Of a DNA stretch of 64,000 nucleotides, positions 1 to 11,852 are shown piece by piece (within the stretch, counting starts at the first letter, position 1; each line of letters opens with the position of its first letter). The position numbers and the translations under genes are program-made. The stretch spans positions 2,208,985 through 2,272,984 of the forward strand of contig CM041204.1 in NCBI GenBank assembly GCA_023078555.1. The letters run 5' to 3'. The notes under the pieces were generated by a model, which was not told the origin of the DNA, searched no databases, and worked only from the letters and a program-made list of their open reading frames with translations. The DNA is from Ulva prolifera (Eukaryota > Chlorophyta > Ulvophyceae > Ulvales > Ulvaceae).

Positions 1-932
1 ACTGTGGACTCCGCGCGCTACCACTCGACGAGTAGTATATGAAGTCACAGGTTAATGCAACTCGTTCGACAGACAGAGCACGGTAACCTGCTGTGGGAGC
101 GAGCCCTGTGACTGCGCGAGATGTACTGTTTCGAGTGCAGTTCGTTTCCCAGTCTCCGCAACTCTGCAGCCTCCTCCGCGCAAATAGATGCGTCTAACTG
201 AAGATAAGCTGCGTCACTTCAGCCGGTAGTCGCGACGAGGGGCCCGCAGGACGGACGCATAGGGCATGTCACAGATGCTGGACGCGCCAACTGTACGGGC
301 TGCAGCAGCTGCTTGCCTCGGTGGTGATGCCCAGCGCTACGACGGCACCGGATCCCCGCGCACAACTCTGCACGTGAGCCTACCAGAGGAGACGGCTGGA
401 GCGCCTCATGACGTCCGTGACTGTGCGTGGAGATGTCGTCGCGGCGAAGTCGCGGGAACGAACGTCGACTCGAGCTGCGGTCCTGCCGACAGTGAGCCAG
501 CGGAGTGTCGAGACAGGCGTGGCGGGATGGGGGTTACGTCACTCGGGATCGGCACCACCGCGGCGGATGATGCGTTCATCACACCGCGGACAGCTCATGA
601 TCATGCGGGGTCGGCCGAGGTGCGTCAACCCGTTGCAGCAATGAAATGGTTGCAGCACCTTAAGACAATTGATGTGTAAACACCTGCGAAGAAAACCACC
701 GTTTGTCAAAGCTGGCCTCCGGAGTGGATGCTGAGCAAACGATGAACCGTCAACTCGCATGCGCTAACGCGTTAAACGCCTACGTAGTATACATACTACT
801 AGTCCTGTATGACACTTGCGAGCCTCCCCTGCCAGTTGGCACCACGTATTCCACGACTCGGCTACGCCGTCTCTGGCTATGCTTAGATGTTGGTTCCTGA
901 ACGCGAGGATCCTGATCAGTCGACTGTCGACC

Positions 933-945
933 CTGTAGAGCACTG
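933..945 (+). repeat. Solitary hAT-like terminal repeat
   Basis: The 13 bases CTGTAGAGCACTG are identical to the right terminus of the 980-bp element at 8433-9412. No matching left end is visible upstream in the window, so this is either a truncated copy or the right end of an element that begins before position 1. A related but imperfect terminus (GGTAGAGCACTG) ends at about 28735. Confidence 0.45.
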
Positions 946-988
946 GTTGACTGGCAGCACATGGGCCGCATCTGCCGCTAGTGCGGTG

Positions 989-1051
989 GCGCATCGCCTG
1001 CGCGCGCAGGCGATGCGCTACCTGGTCAAGCGCAGCTGCGCTTGACCAGGT
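989..1051. repeat. Two adjacent perfect palindromes
   Basis: Positions 989-1018 form a 30-bp perfect palindrome centred on GCGCGC. Positions 1020-1051 form a second, unrelated 32-bp perfect palindrome centred on GCAGCTGC. They are separated by one base and share no sequence, so each arose or is kept independently. Confidence 0.85.
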
Positions 1052-2914
1052 TCGAGCGCACGTGGAGCTCCAGGGTCGTGCACGAGAGACGCGAATCGCG
1101 CGTACAGCTGCCGTGTCGAACGCCACTCGCGTGCGCTCGAGGTGTCGCGAGGTCGCTCCTCGCTGGCCGCCTCGCAGCGACAGCACGTTACGCTGTATGC
1201 AGTCATGCGGACGACCGCTGCGCGTCTCGACCCGGCACATCTTGCCTGTTCATGTTGTGCGCACACACGTTGTTCACACAGGTGATGCAGCTAGTTGCGA
1301 AGCTGCGTATGAAACGATCTCAACCGCCTGGTGTCTCCGCACCCGCCGACATGTCAGAGGTTATCAGGCCTGATCCACCGACACCGAGGCTTGCATTTGG
1401 TGGCACCTGTCATGCCGCATCATTGGCTCAGATGCATCGCTGATGCAATCACAACATATGTTACATCACGTGGCAATGCATGCCATGGTGGCCACGATCC
1501 AACATCTGACCTCGCTCTTGCTGTGGCAACTTTTTCTCTCTGCGCGACAGCGGGTGATGTCATGCGGTCATGAATTCGTACGATAACCCGATAATAATTT
1601 CCTCTTTTGTACCCGATTTCAGGTCAAAGCCATGTGCCAGGCAGCATATGCAATCATCGCGTCTGGACTGCGAAACCCCCATTCTGCATGCATATGACCC
1701 CAACTGGGGCGCAGATGTTGTCTTGTGGATTGCATTTCTGCCCTTTCCTGTGTTACGCAATCGCGCGCAAGCAGTTCAGGCCGAGGCCTTAATCCGGCCT
1801 TCAGTCAGACTGTCAGCTGACCACAAGATCCCACACGCGTACGTGCCCACATGACCCACACACATGAGGTCACGGTGCCTCCCTCCTCGTCTACACACAC
1901 TTGAGGTGAGTGACATCTGCACATCCCCCCGATCATGCCATGCATGCTCAAGCAGACATCAGCCCTCAAAGGGAACTGTTGTGGCAGGAACAGGCTGCCA
2001 AACTTGAAGAATGCATGCTGCTCAGGGATATTGTGATTGTATCTCATGATGAGATCTCATCTGAACCCAGATAATTTCCCGGGCTGCACAGTGGTGGCCT
2101 CACAAAGGCTGCTGCTGCGACGCTTGGCGGGACCAACTTTCCCGGGCTGCTCAGCACTAGAGATGCTGTCCAGCACAATTATCATTGCTATCCTGCACCG
2201 TGCTGTATCCGACGGAGCCCACTGAGGTCCATCTGTGACCTGTACCCACGCTGGCCTGCTCATACACAACATTGGCACATCCAAGCTGAAGCCTGTCCCC
2301 ATCATCATGGTACGTTGAAGACTGAAGTCTGATCAGGTGCCACTGAAGTTTTGTTGTCTCGAAACGTCCCCCCTCTGTGTACGTAGGTGTCCTAGGCGAC
2401 GAACCACTACCCTACATCACATCCAGTTCGTGATTTTAGCCCTGTAGCCAGCGCCGCAGCGCTTCTTGGGCTTCTTGTGTTCTCTAGAGAAGGTTGTGCT
2501 GCAGGGCCCTGCAGGGGTACCCTCAGCCCTGAATTCAGTTAAGGCACCTTGTCAGGGGCCAGCAGGGGGCAGCACCAGTCACCATGACAAATCGATATCT
2601 GTTCTTTGTGGTCTTGAACAGACCTGTAGCACCATGGTGTGCTGCTACTAATTGCAACGTCGATGTGTGCGAACTTTATAACTTGATAACATGTCTTGTT
2701 GGAGGGAAGAATTGTGTGGCAGTTGCCAATGACACATTCCATGATGGTCACCGTGGGAAGGTAGAAGAAGGCTGTGTCTCTGCCTTGTACTGCCACTGTC
2801 AAATTCAAAGTCGGTTTACGATTGTCGATGAAGTCACTTGAGGTCTAGATTGGAGTTGCAGCATGACAGACTAGCATGACGAGACCAAATTCACAGTCTT
2901 TGTCACGTCAACAC

Positions 2915-3025
2915 CAGTGCTGGGTCACTTTAAATTAATTGCAGCATTTTCAGGGCTGCCACCCAAAAAATAGACCTGGATATTCGCATTTTTTCTCTGT
3001 GATCGGGCCCGATGGCCCAACACTG
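2915..3025 (+). mobile_element. hAT-type MITE, copy 1 (diverged)
   Basis: About 111 bp bounded by terminal inverted repeats related to CAGTGTTGGGTC/GACCCAACACTG, with the internal motif CAGCATTTTCAGGGCTGCC shared with copy 4. The 8 bp flanking it are GTCAACAC on the left and GTCAACAT on the right, one mismatch, consistent with an 8-bp target-site duplication. It is the most diverged of the four copies, so probably the oldest. Confidence 0.8.
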
Positions 3026-4124
3026 GTCAACATCCTGCTGTGTAGTACAGAGGCCCTAGCTCTGTTCCTGGAGCTTGCTGTTTCGTGGAGCAGCAGATGT
3101 TTGTCATTGGCAATGCTGGTGCTGAGATGCTGATGGTGTCAGGCCCTCGCCTTGAATGCATCATTCGAAGATGTCAACAATTAAGCCCAGTTAACTTTGA
3201 GTATATCCTATGATGGGTATGTCAACAATGAAGCCCGTGCACATAGATTCATACATTTACATCGCGCGATGTGCCTGGCCTAGTGCCATGAACGAGTGAG
3301 TGGATTTGCCAGTAGATTCCGAGAAAAGGCTTGATGCGCGGCCTCTGTCCTTTGTAACTACATTTACATCGCGATGTGCACCCCACTCATATCAGACAGT
3401 GTTCGTTTCCATGCGATGCTTGCGAAACCAGCAAGGCGCTGCCCGCCTGACCGCCTTTATCCTTGTGACACAGTATTACGTCCAGCGTGTCTGACTGCGC
3501 ACGGCGTCGTGGCGCAATATTCAGGAATACATTGGCTTAGTTTTCTGGATGGCAGCCCTAAAAATTCTGCAACACGAGTCGACCCTACTGCAGGCTGCCT
3601 CCTGGTGCAAGTCACCACGCGCATCACTGGGCAGTCCAGCAGCTTGTGTGGATGAGACCTGCAGGGTGCTCCGTGGTGCTCCGCAGGCCTGGCGATCAGG
3701 TGGCCCCGGAGACATGTACTGCAGTGCATCCTGGCGGGTGGTGTAGTGTAGAATAAGCGAATCCAATCACACAGGACCAAATCTGGCATCACGTCTCACG
3801 CATGTGGCCTCTGTGTGCTTTCGGCTGCAGCCACAATTTCTGATCCAGCCACTTCTTGCACCTTCCTGCCAGAGAGAACAGAAGTTCAAGAACCTGCCAG
3901 AAGTTCCTGGCACCTTCCGAATCGGATGCCCCCAACCCCACCCCGAACGCAGCCTGCCTGCACACTCACCCGACGCGGCCTGCTTGCCCTGCACCCACCC
4001 CATAACCAGTATTGGTACTATTCACCCTGTGTTCGTCCGTCTAGGCCTCGCTGCCAGGTGGCTATAGGGTCAGACACTCCACTGGCTGTCAGAGTATACT
4101 CTCCATATATGTGCGCGGGTGTAG

Positions 4125-6408
4125 GTGGCAGCAGCGCTGTCTCAAAGCGCAAGCATGACGCCGGCCCCCCCTGACCACCAGCTCCAGCGACAGAGCCCCC
4201 CATCCACCTCCGAGATGCGCGTGCTGCCTGCTGTGCGTGGCACAGAGGCAGACGTGCGCGACGCAGCCCAGCGGGCACGCGCCGCGTGGAGGCTCTTCCA
4301 GCGGCTGTCAAGCCGTAACGCCGAGCTGCGGTGCCGACTCCACCGCGTGAGGGAGGCTCAGGCGCTGATGTCCGCCGAGAAGCAGCTCGCGGCCGCTGCC
4401 GCGCCGCTGCCGACGCCTGCGCTCGACGTCTCGCACGTGCAGCTGCATCTGTCTCCGCCGCACGGCGACGGCCCGGCCGCACCCCTGACAGCCCCCCTCT
4501 TCGCGGGGTGCCCCCTCGCGCCCCCGCGGTCACTGCAGACGTACCGCTGCCGAGCACGCCTGCTGCCACCGCAGCTGGAGCAGCTGGCGCGCGCGGCGAG
4601 CACAGCTGCCGCAGCGGCGCTGCTGCCGCAGCCGCGCCGGCTCGCTGCCGCTGCCCAGGGGTACATGGCCCGAGTCGCGGCGGCGGCGGGCTGCGGGCCG
4701 GATGACGTGTACTGGTTTGTGGAGAGCGATCGCGCGGCGGTGGGGCAACCGCATGTCGGCGGGGGCCTCGCGGTCGGGCTGACCCTCTCGTCAGCGGCAT
4801 GCATGCGGTCTTGGGCTCTGCTTTCGTTTGCACTGCAGCTGGACTCTGTGCTCCTGGCAATGGAGGGTGCGCTCTCATGTGCTCTGCGCCGCGCTGTGCT
4901 CCGTGCTGTGCTCTGTGCTGTGCTCGCATCTGCTCTGTGCAGTGGAGTTGATCACATCTGATTCACTGAGCCATGTCCTGTTGGGAAGCTGAGGTCTCCA
5001 GTTGACCGCGCGCTCATATGCTCTGTGCTGTGATGTGTCATGCGATGATGTGCTCCAAACTGCAGGGCTGTGCATGTGCTGTGCATGCTCTCCGGACGTG
5101 TCGTGATGTGCTGGGAGTTCTGACAGCTGCTGCATCACGCTTTGTATCTCCTTGGGCTGATGCTGGGACGGTTCCCCTGGTAGTTGCTGTGCCCCTGTCG
5201 CGCAGCCGGGGCCCATGTGCAAACCTCCCTGGCATGCCCGTATCGAGAGCGTGGCGGTGCGTGCAGAGGCCGAGCACACCAAGCCGCAAGCGGCCCCAGC
5301 ATGCCCCACATGCTCAGCATACCCAGCAGAGCGCGAAGCTTCTTGTAAGGCCGCCGCTTCGCTTGAGGTAGATGTGGTCTCCGGGAGCCGCGTGGGAGTG
5401 CCCACAAGATGCTGCGGGGAAGAGGGCAACCCTGTGCTTGGGGCCACCCAAGCCACTGCTGACGATGACCACGCCACGCGCGGCGCCGGCGAAGATGTTA
5501 CGCCACAGCAGCCGCGAGATCTAGAGACCCCACATGTGACCAGAAGCTCAGGCACTCCAGGCACTCCGGTTGCGACACACGAAGAGACCCCGCATGCGCA
5601 GTGCAGTTCCAACTTTCCGGAGCCGTGGCCGACGGCGCATCCCCGGCACAACAACGTGGCAGACGCGGTCGCTCCAAACAAGCTGCCCCGCATCAAGCAT
5701 GCCTCCTCCGTAGTGCCCGCAGCGCAGCACGCAGCGCGCGGATTGCGGCCTGCATGCATGGCGCGAGGGCGTAGCGTGTCGGGCGCGAGCGCGCGCTCCG
5801 CAGCAGCCCCCGGCGGCGCAGCTGGGCGCTCGCACATGCATGCAGGCGCGGGCCGCGCAATGGATGTATGTATTGGATCCCAGCACAGGGGTTCGCAGCG
5901 CACACGCGACCCGGCGCTTCCCGGGCGCAGCGAAGTGATTGATGAGGCGTGGAGATCCGAGACGGGTGGCAGCAGCACGCAGGAGGCGCAGTCAACACCC
6001 CATGCATGCGGCACAGGCCAGCTGTCTCAGGGCCCACTGGCCGGCCTGCTGGAAGTTCGCGTGAGCACCGGCCAGACCAGCGCGCTCGCGGACACAGTCA
6101 AACACGTCGTCGACTCCATCGTGCTGCGCTTCCAGCACAGGGTTCCAGCGGCGCGGCTTCTGCAAACCTTGCAGTCCGTGCTGGGGGAGGCGGAAGGGCA
6201 GCCAAAGCGCGCACCGTGCGGACGTGCGGAGAGCGCGCAGCGGGAGGCCGCAGACTCGCGTAGCACGGCAGAAGTGGGTGGCGATTCGGGAGGAGCCGGT
6301 GCGGTGCCTGGCGTGCTGCACCCGCACCGTGCGCAGCGCGCGCAGCAGGAGCTGGCGGCCGAAGTGAGGCAGGCCATTCTGGCCATATGCAGCGTGATTC
6401 AGAGGGAG
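4125..6408 (+). CDS. Uncharacterised Ala/Arg-rich protein, 5' exons
   Basis: Two long open blocks lie on plus. The first starts at ATG 4125 or 4155 and stays open to about 4960; its useful part probably ends near 4780-4870, because beyond that it reads into a CTCTGTGCTGTG-like repeat. It contains a likely helical stretch (DVRDAAQRARAAWRLFQRL) followed by Ala/Pro-rich sequence. The second block begins after a good acceptor (CGCAG at 5201-5205) and runs from 5206 to a GTGCGT donor at 6409. Its first half is low complexity, its end more regular (TVKHVVDSIVLRFQHRV, then AEVRQAILAICSVIQRE). I recognise no family. Both blocks show the high GC and Ala/Arg composition of coding DNA in this window. 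The donor of exon 1 is not resolved. The phase-0 end at 6408 would join in frame to the exon at 12715. Confidence 0.5.
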
Positions 6409-8020
6409 GTGCGTATGTTGCCGCGGCCAGTCCGTTGCCACTGTTCGGCGCCTGCAATTGTAGCTCTTGCAAGCCTGAGATGTTTGTGTGCTGGAGCAGA
6501 ACAGCGGCCATCGCCTCGCTCTGCTTGTGGCATGCACTGCGCGGGGGCTTGTAGTCGGGGACGCTGTTTCGCTGCGTGTGTTGTCTCCCATCACGTGAGT
6601 GTGCGCCGGCTCAGACATGCATATAAACAACACAAGCAAGCCGCTCGTACGTAAAGTAGATAGATTCGGTGCTGCTGCGGGAGTGCTCGTTCCTGGGCGA
6701 CCCTCAGCTCTGTCAGCAACGCTGTGCACCCATATGCATGGCTGCAAGGCAGAGATCTCAACACTCATCCATGGATGTGGTCATGGGCCACATGATATCA
6801 GCTTAACTCTGGGCATGCCTGTGCTGCTGTGCTGTTATTGGTGGTGGTCGTGTTTTGGTATACGTTTTGAAAGCGGAGGAGGCACGTAAGTACCCCCTCC
6901 GCTGTCCCTGTAGTATAAGAGAACACGCCAATGCAGAACCCTGAAGACTCCAGTGTGAAAAGTTAAACCTGCCAATCACAGCATCATGTCAGAGCAGTTG
7001 CTGTGTTGGGTTATTGTACATTGGGCACAACAAAGATGCCTGTTCATGCAACGATTGCAGGCAAAGATTGCTGACGTCGTTGAGCCAGTGCCCTAATGGC
7101 AAATCCTGTTGGGTGATCCCCCCTTTGGTATGCCCCCTGTGGCCATTCGTGATGTGGCAACTGTACCACTGGATCGCGACCCGGTCCAGTTGTACAGCGG
7201 CCATATCACTGGATTGCAGCTCACTGGATTGCAGCAACCCCCAACAAATTCCCTATCTTGTGAAGCAGGCTGCACCGAAGTGACTGGCCATAAATCCTGC
7301 CATGTGGTTGATCAAGCCTTGGGTCCGATTGGGTGGGTGAGAGACTCACAGACTCACATGAGCAGCACACCAAGAGAGACAGCACCACCACAGGCCCAGC
7401 TCTTGTTTCTGGATCATTCTGGATCAATGGGCAGGCAGCCCCAAACATGTGTGGTGCCAAAACAATTTGGCATTGACCTGTGTGCATGACAGATAATGTG
7501 CATGCTCCCTCCCATGCTCCCTCCCATGCTCCCTCCCGCGAGTGCAGCAGGCAGGTGGTCATGACAGCTGCGAGGTGATGCATAGGAGGGAGAGGTTACT
7601 ACCTCTTCAAGTTGCCATGTTCTAAATGAGTGCTCCACTGTATACAACTATCAACTGCCATGACAGCGGCCCAGGCTGGGGTGCCAGTGGGTGCCAGTAG
7701 TGAGCACATTGTTTTTCAGAGCACCGTGTGACAAGCTGTGCTGCAATTGCTGTCTTGTCCCTGCATTGGTCATTGTCAGTAAGTTGAGTAACAACATGGA
7801 GCACGTGGAATGTTACTGAAAGGTGGTCAGGTCAGGAGGTCTGGTCAGGAAGAATAGCATGTCTCAAACGAGTTCAGGATCTTGCTGCCATGATGGCAGT
7901 CATACCATGCCTGTGTCTCTGATCAGATGAATCCTACAAACCTGCGGGCAGGGATCCCTGCCTGTCCGGAGACACACCCACGGCAGCATCATAATGTAAT
8001 CAATGCTCTGAATCTCTCTG

Positions 8021-8078
8021 AGACTTCAAGCAGTATGTGGCAATCCAGTACTGGATTGCCACATACTGCTTGAAGTCT
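8021..8078. repeat. 58-bp perfect palindrome
   Basis: The left half, from AGACTTCAAGCAG to CAATCCAGT, is exactly mirrored by ACTGGATTGCC to TGAAGTCT with no spacer. I find no mismatch in 29 bp of stem. Confidence 0.9.
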
Positions 8079-8432
8079 AGTGATATGGCGGCTATCTGCC
8101 ATATCCAGCAGTGAAGCTGAATATATGTAAGAATATATGTGTCTGCGGTGACATACTAGTAGGCCTGTGACCTTGCTCCACCTTGCTCCTCCATGGACAC
8201 TGCGCTCCATGACATTACAGATGAATGCACTCTTTGTGAGCTCCCCCAGCCTTAGTGGTACACGCATTTGCAATGCTCAGTGTAACACACAACGGAATAG
8301 GCATACAAAATGCAAGAAGGTTTTCCAAAGCAACCGCCATCCAGACTCTTGGGCCAATTGGCCCAGGAGTCGACCCACAGCCAGTCTGAGAAAACACACA
8401 TGCCTCACTGATACGCCAGCAGCTGACGGGAC

Positions 8433-9412
8433 CAGTGCTCTACAGACCGATCGGTTTCCCGACAAAAATTGAAAAAAAGGCGAAAAAACCGATGGCCAGC
8501 GAAGCGAGCCATCAGTTTTCCCGTCAAGCCACGGGGGGGCTGGCGGGCGAAGCCCGCCGGCCGCCACCGAGGCATGGCGGGAACCCCGACAGAATTCTGG
8601 TCAAGACTCGGGAGTCCCGACAGCTTGTCGGGCCTGGTCCGGCCAGAAGAACACTAAACGGAATGAACTATAGTATATATGGCTGACATCGGTGTTGCCT
8701 GTTGCTTGAGTGTTGCGAGAATGACCTTGCATAACTTCGGGTTTACCGGCCGAGTGCCCAAGCGCACAGCTGATCATGATAATCATGATAATGCTTCATC
8801 TTCAGCTGACAAAGACAGGAACGAAGCCAGTTGTTCGAAAAGAGTAGCTGCGGATGGCTCTGCCGTTCGGTAAAGGTTGTCTGATACCAAAGTGCACGCA
8901 CGCCAGCTTGAGTTTCCATGGGTGGAATACGAAGTACGATCACAAATTAGTGAACGGCTGAAGACAGAAACGAAGGCGTGGTCAACAATTCTCACCAGTG
9001 GCACTGTACGATATGTGACTCTTGTAAGAACAGCGACTTTACGAAGTACAAGTTCAAAGATGCGCACAAAGATGCGCACAGAGCTTTGCCGCACCCATTC
9101 TTTAATTGATTAGACTTCGTGCAATAATCAGTTGGCAAATGCTGTAATGCAAATGACCCCGTAATTTGGTTTGAACACCCCCGACAGATTGCCACAGCGT
9201 TGGCGGGAAACCCCGACATCTACCGACCGTCTGTGTGGTTGTTGTGTTCGTGTGAGTGTGTTTTGATGTTGATGCGGATGAGATTCGGTTTCAGTGTTTG
9301 TTTTCTCCCGTTCACTCTTTTGTAACACACCGTCTTGGAGGGGGCAGCCCGACCAAAACAAGGGTTTGGCATCGGTTTTCCCGCCAAGAAAAAACCCAAC
9401 TGTAGAGCACTG
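8433..9412. mobile_element. hAT-like non-autonomous transposon
   Basis: A 980-bp element with 13-bp terminal inverted repeats: CAGTGCTCTACAG at the left and CTGTAGAGCACTG at the right. It is flanked on both sides by the identical 8 bp GACGGGAC (8425-8432 and 9413-9420). An 8-bp target duplication with CAG-type termini is the signature of the hAT superfamily. Both subterminal regions carry CGGTTTTCCC-like motifs and purine-rich runs. No frame inside resembles a transposase, so it must have been mobilised in trans. The intact duplication suggests a fairly recent insertion. Confidence 0.85.
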
Positions 9413-9764
9413 GACGGGACCCATTCAAAGTAGATACCATGCGCACGTGAAACGGCAATTGCTTGGAGCCTCCACTTGCGAAACGCATTGCGTTGTAGTT
9501 CTTGATTCAGAAATCTCGCGTGGGAGAGCCTCAGCTGCAGCCTGCAGCCGCAGCTGGCTTGGCAGCGCACCAGTAGCACTGACGTCTCCGACAGCCGGGC
9601 TGGGTCGGCTGCTGCCAGTACTACAGTGAAATTCGGTGATATATCATGATGGTCTAGCGGAGCTGGCCTCAACATTATGATGTGTCTCGAGGGAGGAGTT
9701 CGATCTCGAGGCGCCACATGTGGCCACAGCCGGCCCGCGGCGCCGTACGCCAGTCTCGAACTCC

Positions 9765-9814
9765 GAAGCCACCGAACAAGGTACCGAGGCCTCGGTACCT
9801 TGTTCGGTCGCTTC
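9765..9814. repeat. 50-bp near-perfect palindrome
   Basis: From GAAGCCACCGAACAAGG to the mirror ending CGGTCGCTTC, centred on GAGGCCTC. Only the C/C pair near the outer edge breaks symmetry. Confidence 0.85.
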
Positions 9815-10436
9815 AACACCACTGTGTGCGTGTCGAACTTCTACCTTCGATCGTTCGAAAAGGAAATGCGAAATCGCATGAAGCTTCATTAAGTCTCATG
9901 AGACCAGGCTTAAGTGCGACATGCTGCATGCTAGGCAGCCATGTGATGTTGTTGAACATATTGTGCCATGACTTCCGTCAATACTTGCGGCGGGCGACAC
10001 GCGTCGTGCGACGCCAGCAGCACGACCGGCAAGCGGCAGCGAGACCTCCTCCGCAGGCAGTCACGCCATGCCGTATGTAGAGCCGATAGGCGGTCTATAT
10101 GAAGGATGCTGATACGAATCTCAACGTGTCGGCACGTCGAAGCAGAGACTCAACACGCGCGCGACCGGCCGGTCGACCAACGCCAGTACTTGTGCCCATG
10201 GGCAACAGCTCTTGAATATGAGGGATGTGCACGTCATGATTATCACTCATGCCGCATGACTCATGCGTGATTTGCTGCGATATCGTCTCATGGCCATGCA
10301 GCTGCATGAAGTCGCAGAGCTGCAACATGACTGTTGAAATGTTACGCTGTACACGTGAGCAGATTTTACAGAAGAGTGAACAGGAGGAGCCAAATACCAC
10401 AAAACAATCTCGTCCCGAATCTACTGCACGTGACTG

Positions 10437-10480
10437 TGTGTGTTACAAGGACAAAGCAAGCGAGGCAGGTAGCACCGCAA
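10437..10480 (+). repeat. Dispersed 45-bp motif
   Basis: The motif GTGTTACAAGGACAAAGCAA continues with GCGAGGCAGGTAGCACCGC. It occurs in reverse orientation at about 26040-26080 and 26946-26985. Shorter or diverged matches to its GGCAGGTAGCACC part occur near 37355 and 42595. It is probably a fragment of a dispersed element. Confidence 0.6.
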
Positions 10481-11720
10481 GCAAGAAGCAGGGGAAACGC
10501 ACACCACGCAGCAAGCCACACGAAGCGCACACCAAAACACCCACGCAACGGCAGCACCCGCGCCGGACACAGGGACACAGCAACACAACCACACACACGC
10601 CCATGCCCACACGCCCATCCCCACCCGAACCCCGCCCAACAGCCAGGCGCACGAGCCCCGGAAGCACAAGCAGCCAAGGCCGCCCAGCAAACAAACAGCG
10701 AGACCGCAACAACCCCCAGCCCGGGGAGGCCCCCGCCTCCCCCAGCACAACCCCCCAACCCCAGCCCGCGCACACCACCCCGCCTGCCCGCACACCCACA
10801 CCCGCAACCCCCAGAGGCCAGCCCAGCCCGCCCAAACCACCCGGCCGCGCCCCAACGGCGGGCCACACACAGGCGCCCGGGGAAGACACCAGCGAAACGC
10901 GGCACGCCCGAGCCGTCACCACAATAAAGCGGACAAGGCTGCGAGCGCAACGTGACTGTGTGTACGTCACTGTGCACGTGTTTGTGCACTTGTGGACACA
11001 TGTGCACACCGAAGCGAGAATTTTGCTTCGATTCTCTCATCCTGCATTCGCTCAGGCGGTTTATGATCAGGCGTTCTGCAACGGTACAGAAGATTACTTC
11101 GAGAGGCATGAAGTCCAGAACGAGGCACATGTATGCAATATGTCAATACTAGCATACTGGTGCACTGCATGCACGCACTCGAATTCACTCGCATTCGAAT
11201 TCACTCGCCAACTCGCTGACATGCATGGCGGGCATGCCTGTTGTTGCAGATAGTGAATGGGCACAAATACAGCAAACACGCGGCCACACTACAGCAGCCA
11301 CACTACAGCAGCGCCCACGCCTGAGATTTGGTTGCATGCCCGGCCTTGTGCCACGAATGAGTGAGTGGGTTTGCGAGTGGGTAGGTATACATGTATATAT
11401 GAACAAGAGGAGCGGCTGGAGGAGGCCCAGGTGCTCACAGCCTGAGGTGCTGGTGGTGCGGCAGGCGAAGACCTGCAAGAATGCAAGAGAAACATGACCA
11501 GCACAGGCGTTCACATTTCAACACATCCCCTATGCACAAAGGATAATCAAAGGGTCATCAGGTGGCACAAGGATGATGTCTCCCAGAGTATCATGTGCAC
11601 CCTCCCACCTGTCATGGTGCTCACGGCCGCAGTGCTCAGCCATGGTGCATGCCCCCCACCTAACCCCCTTTGGTGATCTGTGCCTGACATTGTAGAATCT
11701 GTCTGCTTTGTTGAATTGTT

Positions 11721-11852
11721 CTTGGTCAGTTCTATTCGCTTTGTTTTTATTCTTGGTCGTATACATCTACCTTGTTCTATACAACTGACCAAGAGTAAAA
11801 ACAAAGCGAATAGAACTGACCAAGAAGCGACAAAGAAGGTACCTTCTTTGTC
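11721..11852. repeat. Long inverted repeat plus 24-bp palindrome
   Basis: The left arm (about 11721-11765, CTTGGTCAGTTCTATTCGC onward) pairs with the right arm (about 11779-11824, ending GCGAATAGAACTGACCAAG) around a short loop, with only a few mismatches. Immediately downstream, 11829-11852 is a separate perfect 24-bp palindrome centred on GGTACC. A smaller hairpin (ATGAGCAAGCATA / TATGCTTGCTCAT) lies at 12038-12065. Confidence 0.8.

Larger units (their letters stand above)
1..4124. other. No confident gene; repeats and short ORFs
   Basis: I see no exon here that I can defend. The longest plus-strand frame (266-679, 137 codons) has no recognisable domain and no supporting splice structure. 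The stretch holds a solitary transposon terminus near 933-945, a pair of perfect palindromes (989-1051) and a MITE (2915-3025). A sequence around 3520-3590 resembles a decayed copy of the same MITE interior. The interval may be intergenic or the 5' flank of the gene starting near 4.1 kb. Confidence 0.5.

Noticed and set aside
10249..11253. 334-codon plus frame, Pro/Thr-rich
   Set aside because: It is a consequence of the T-free tract at 10480-10950 (no TAA, TAG or TGA possible without T); no domain or splice structure.
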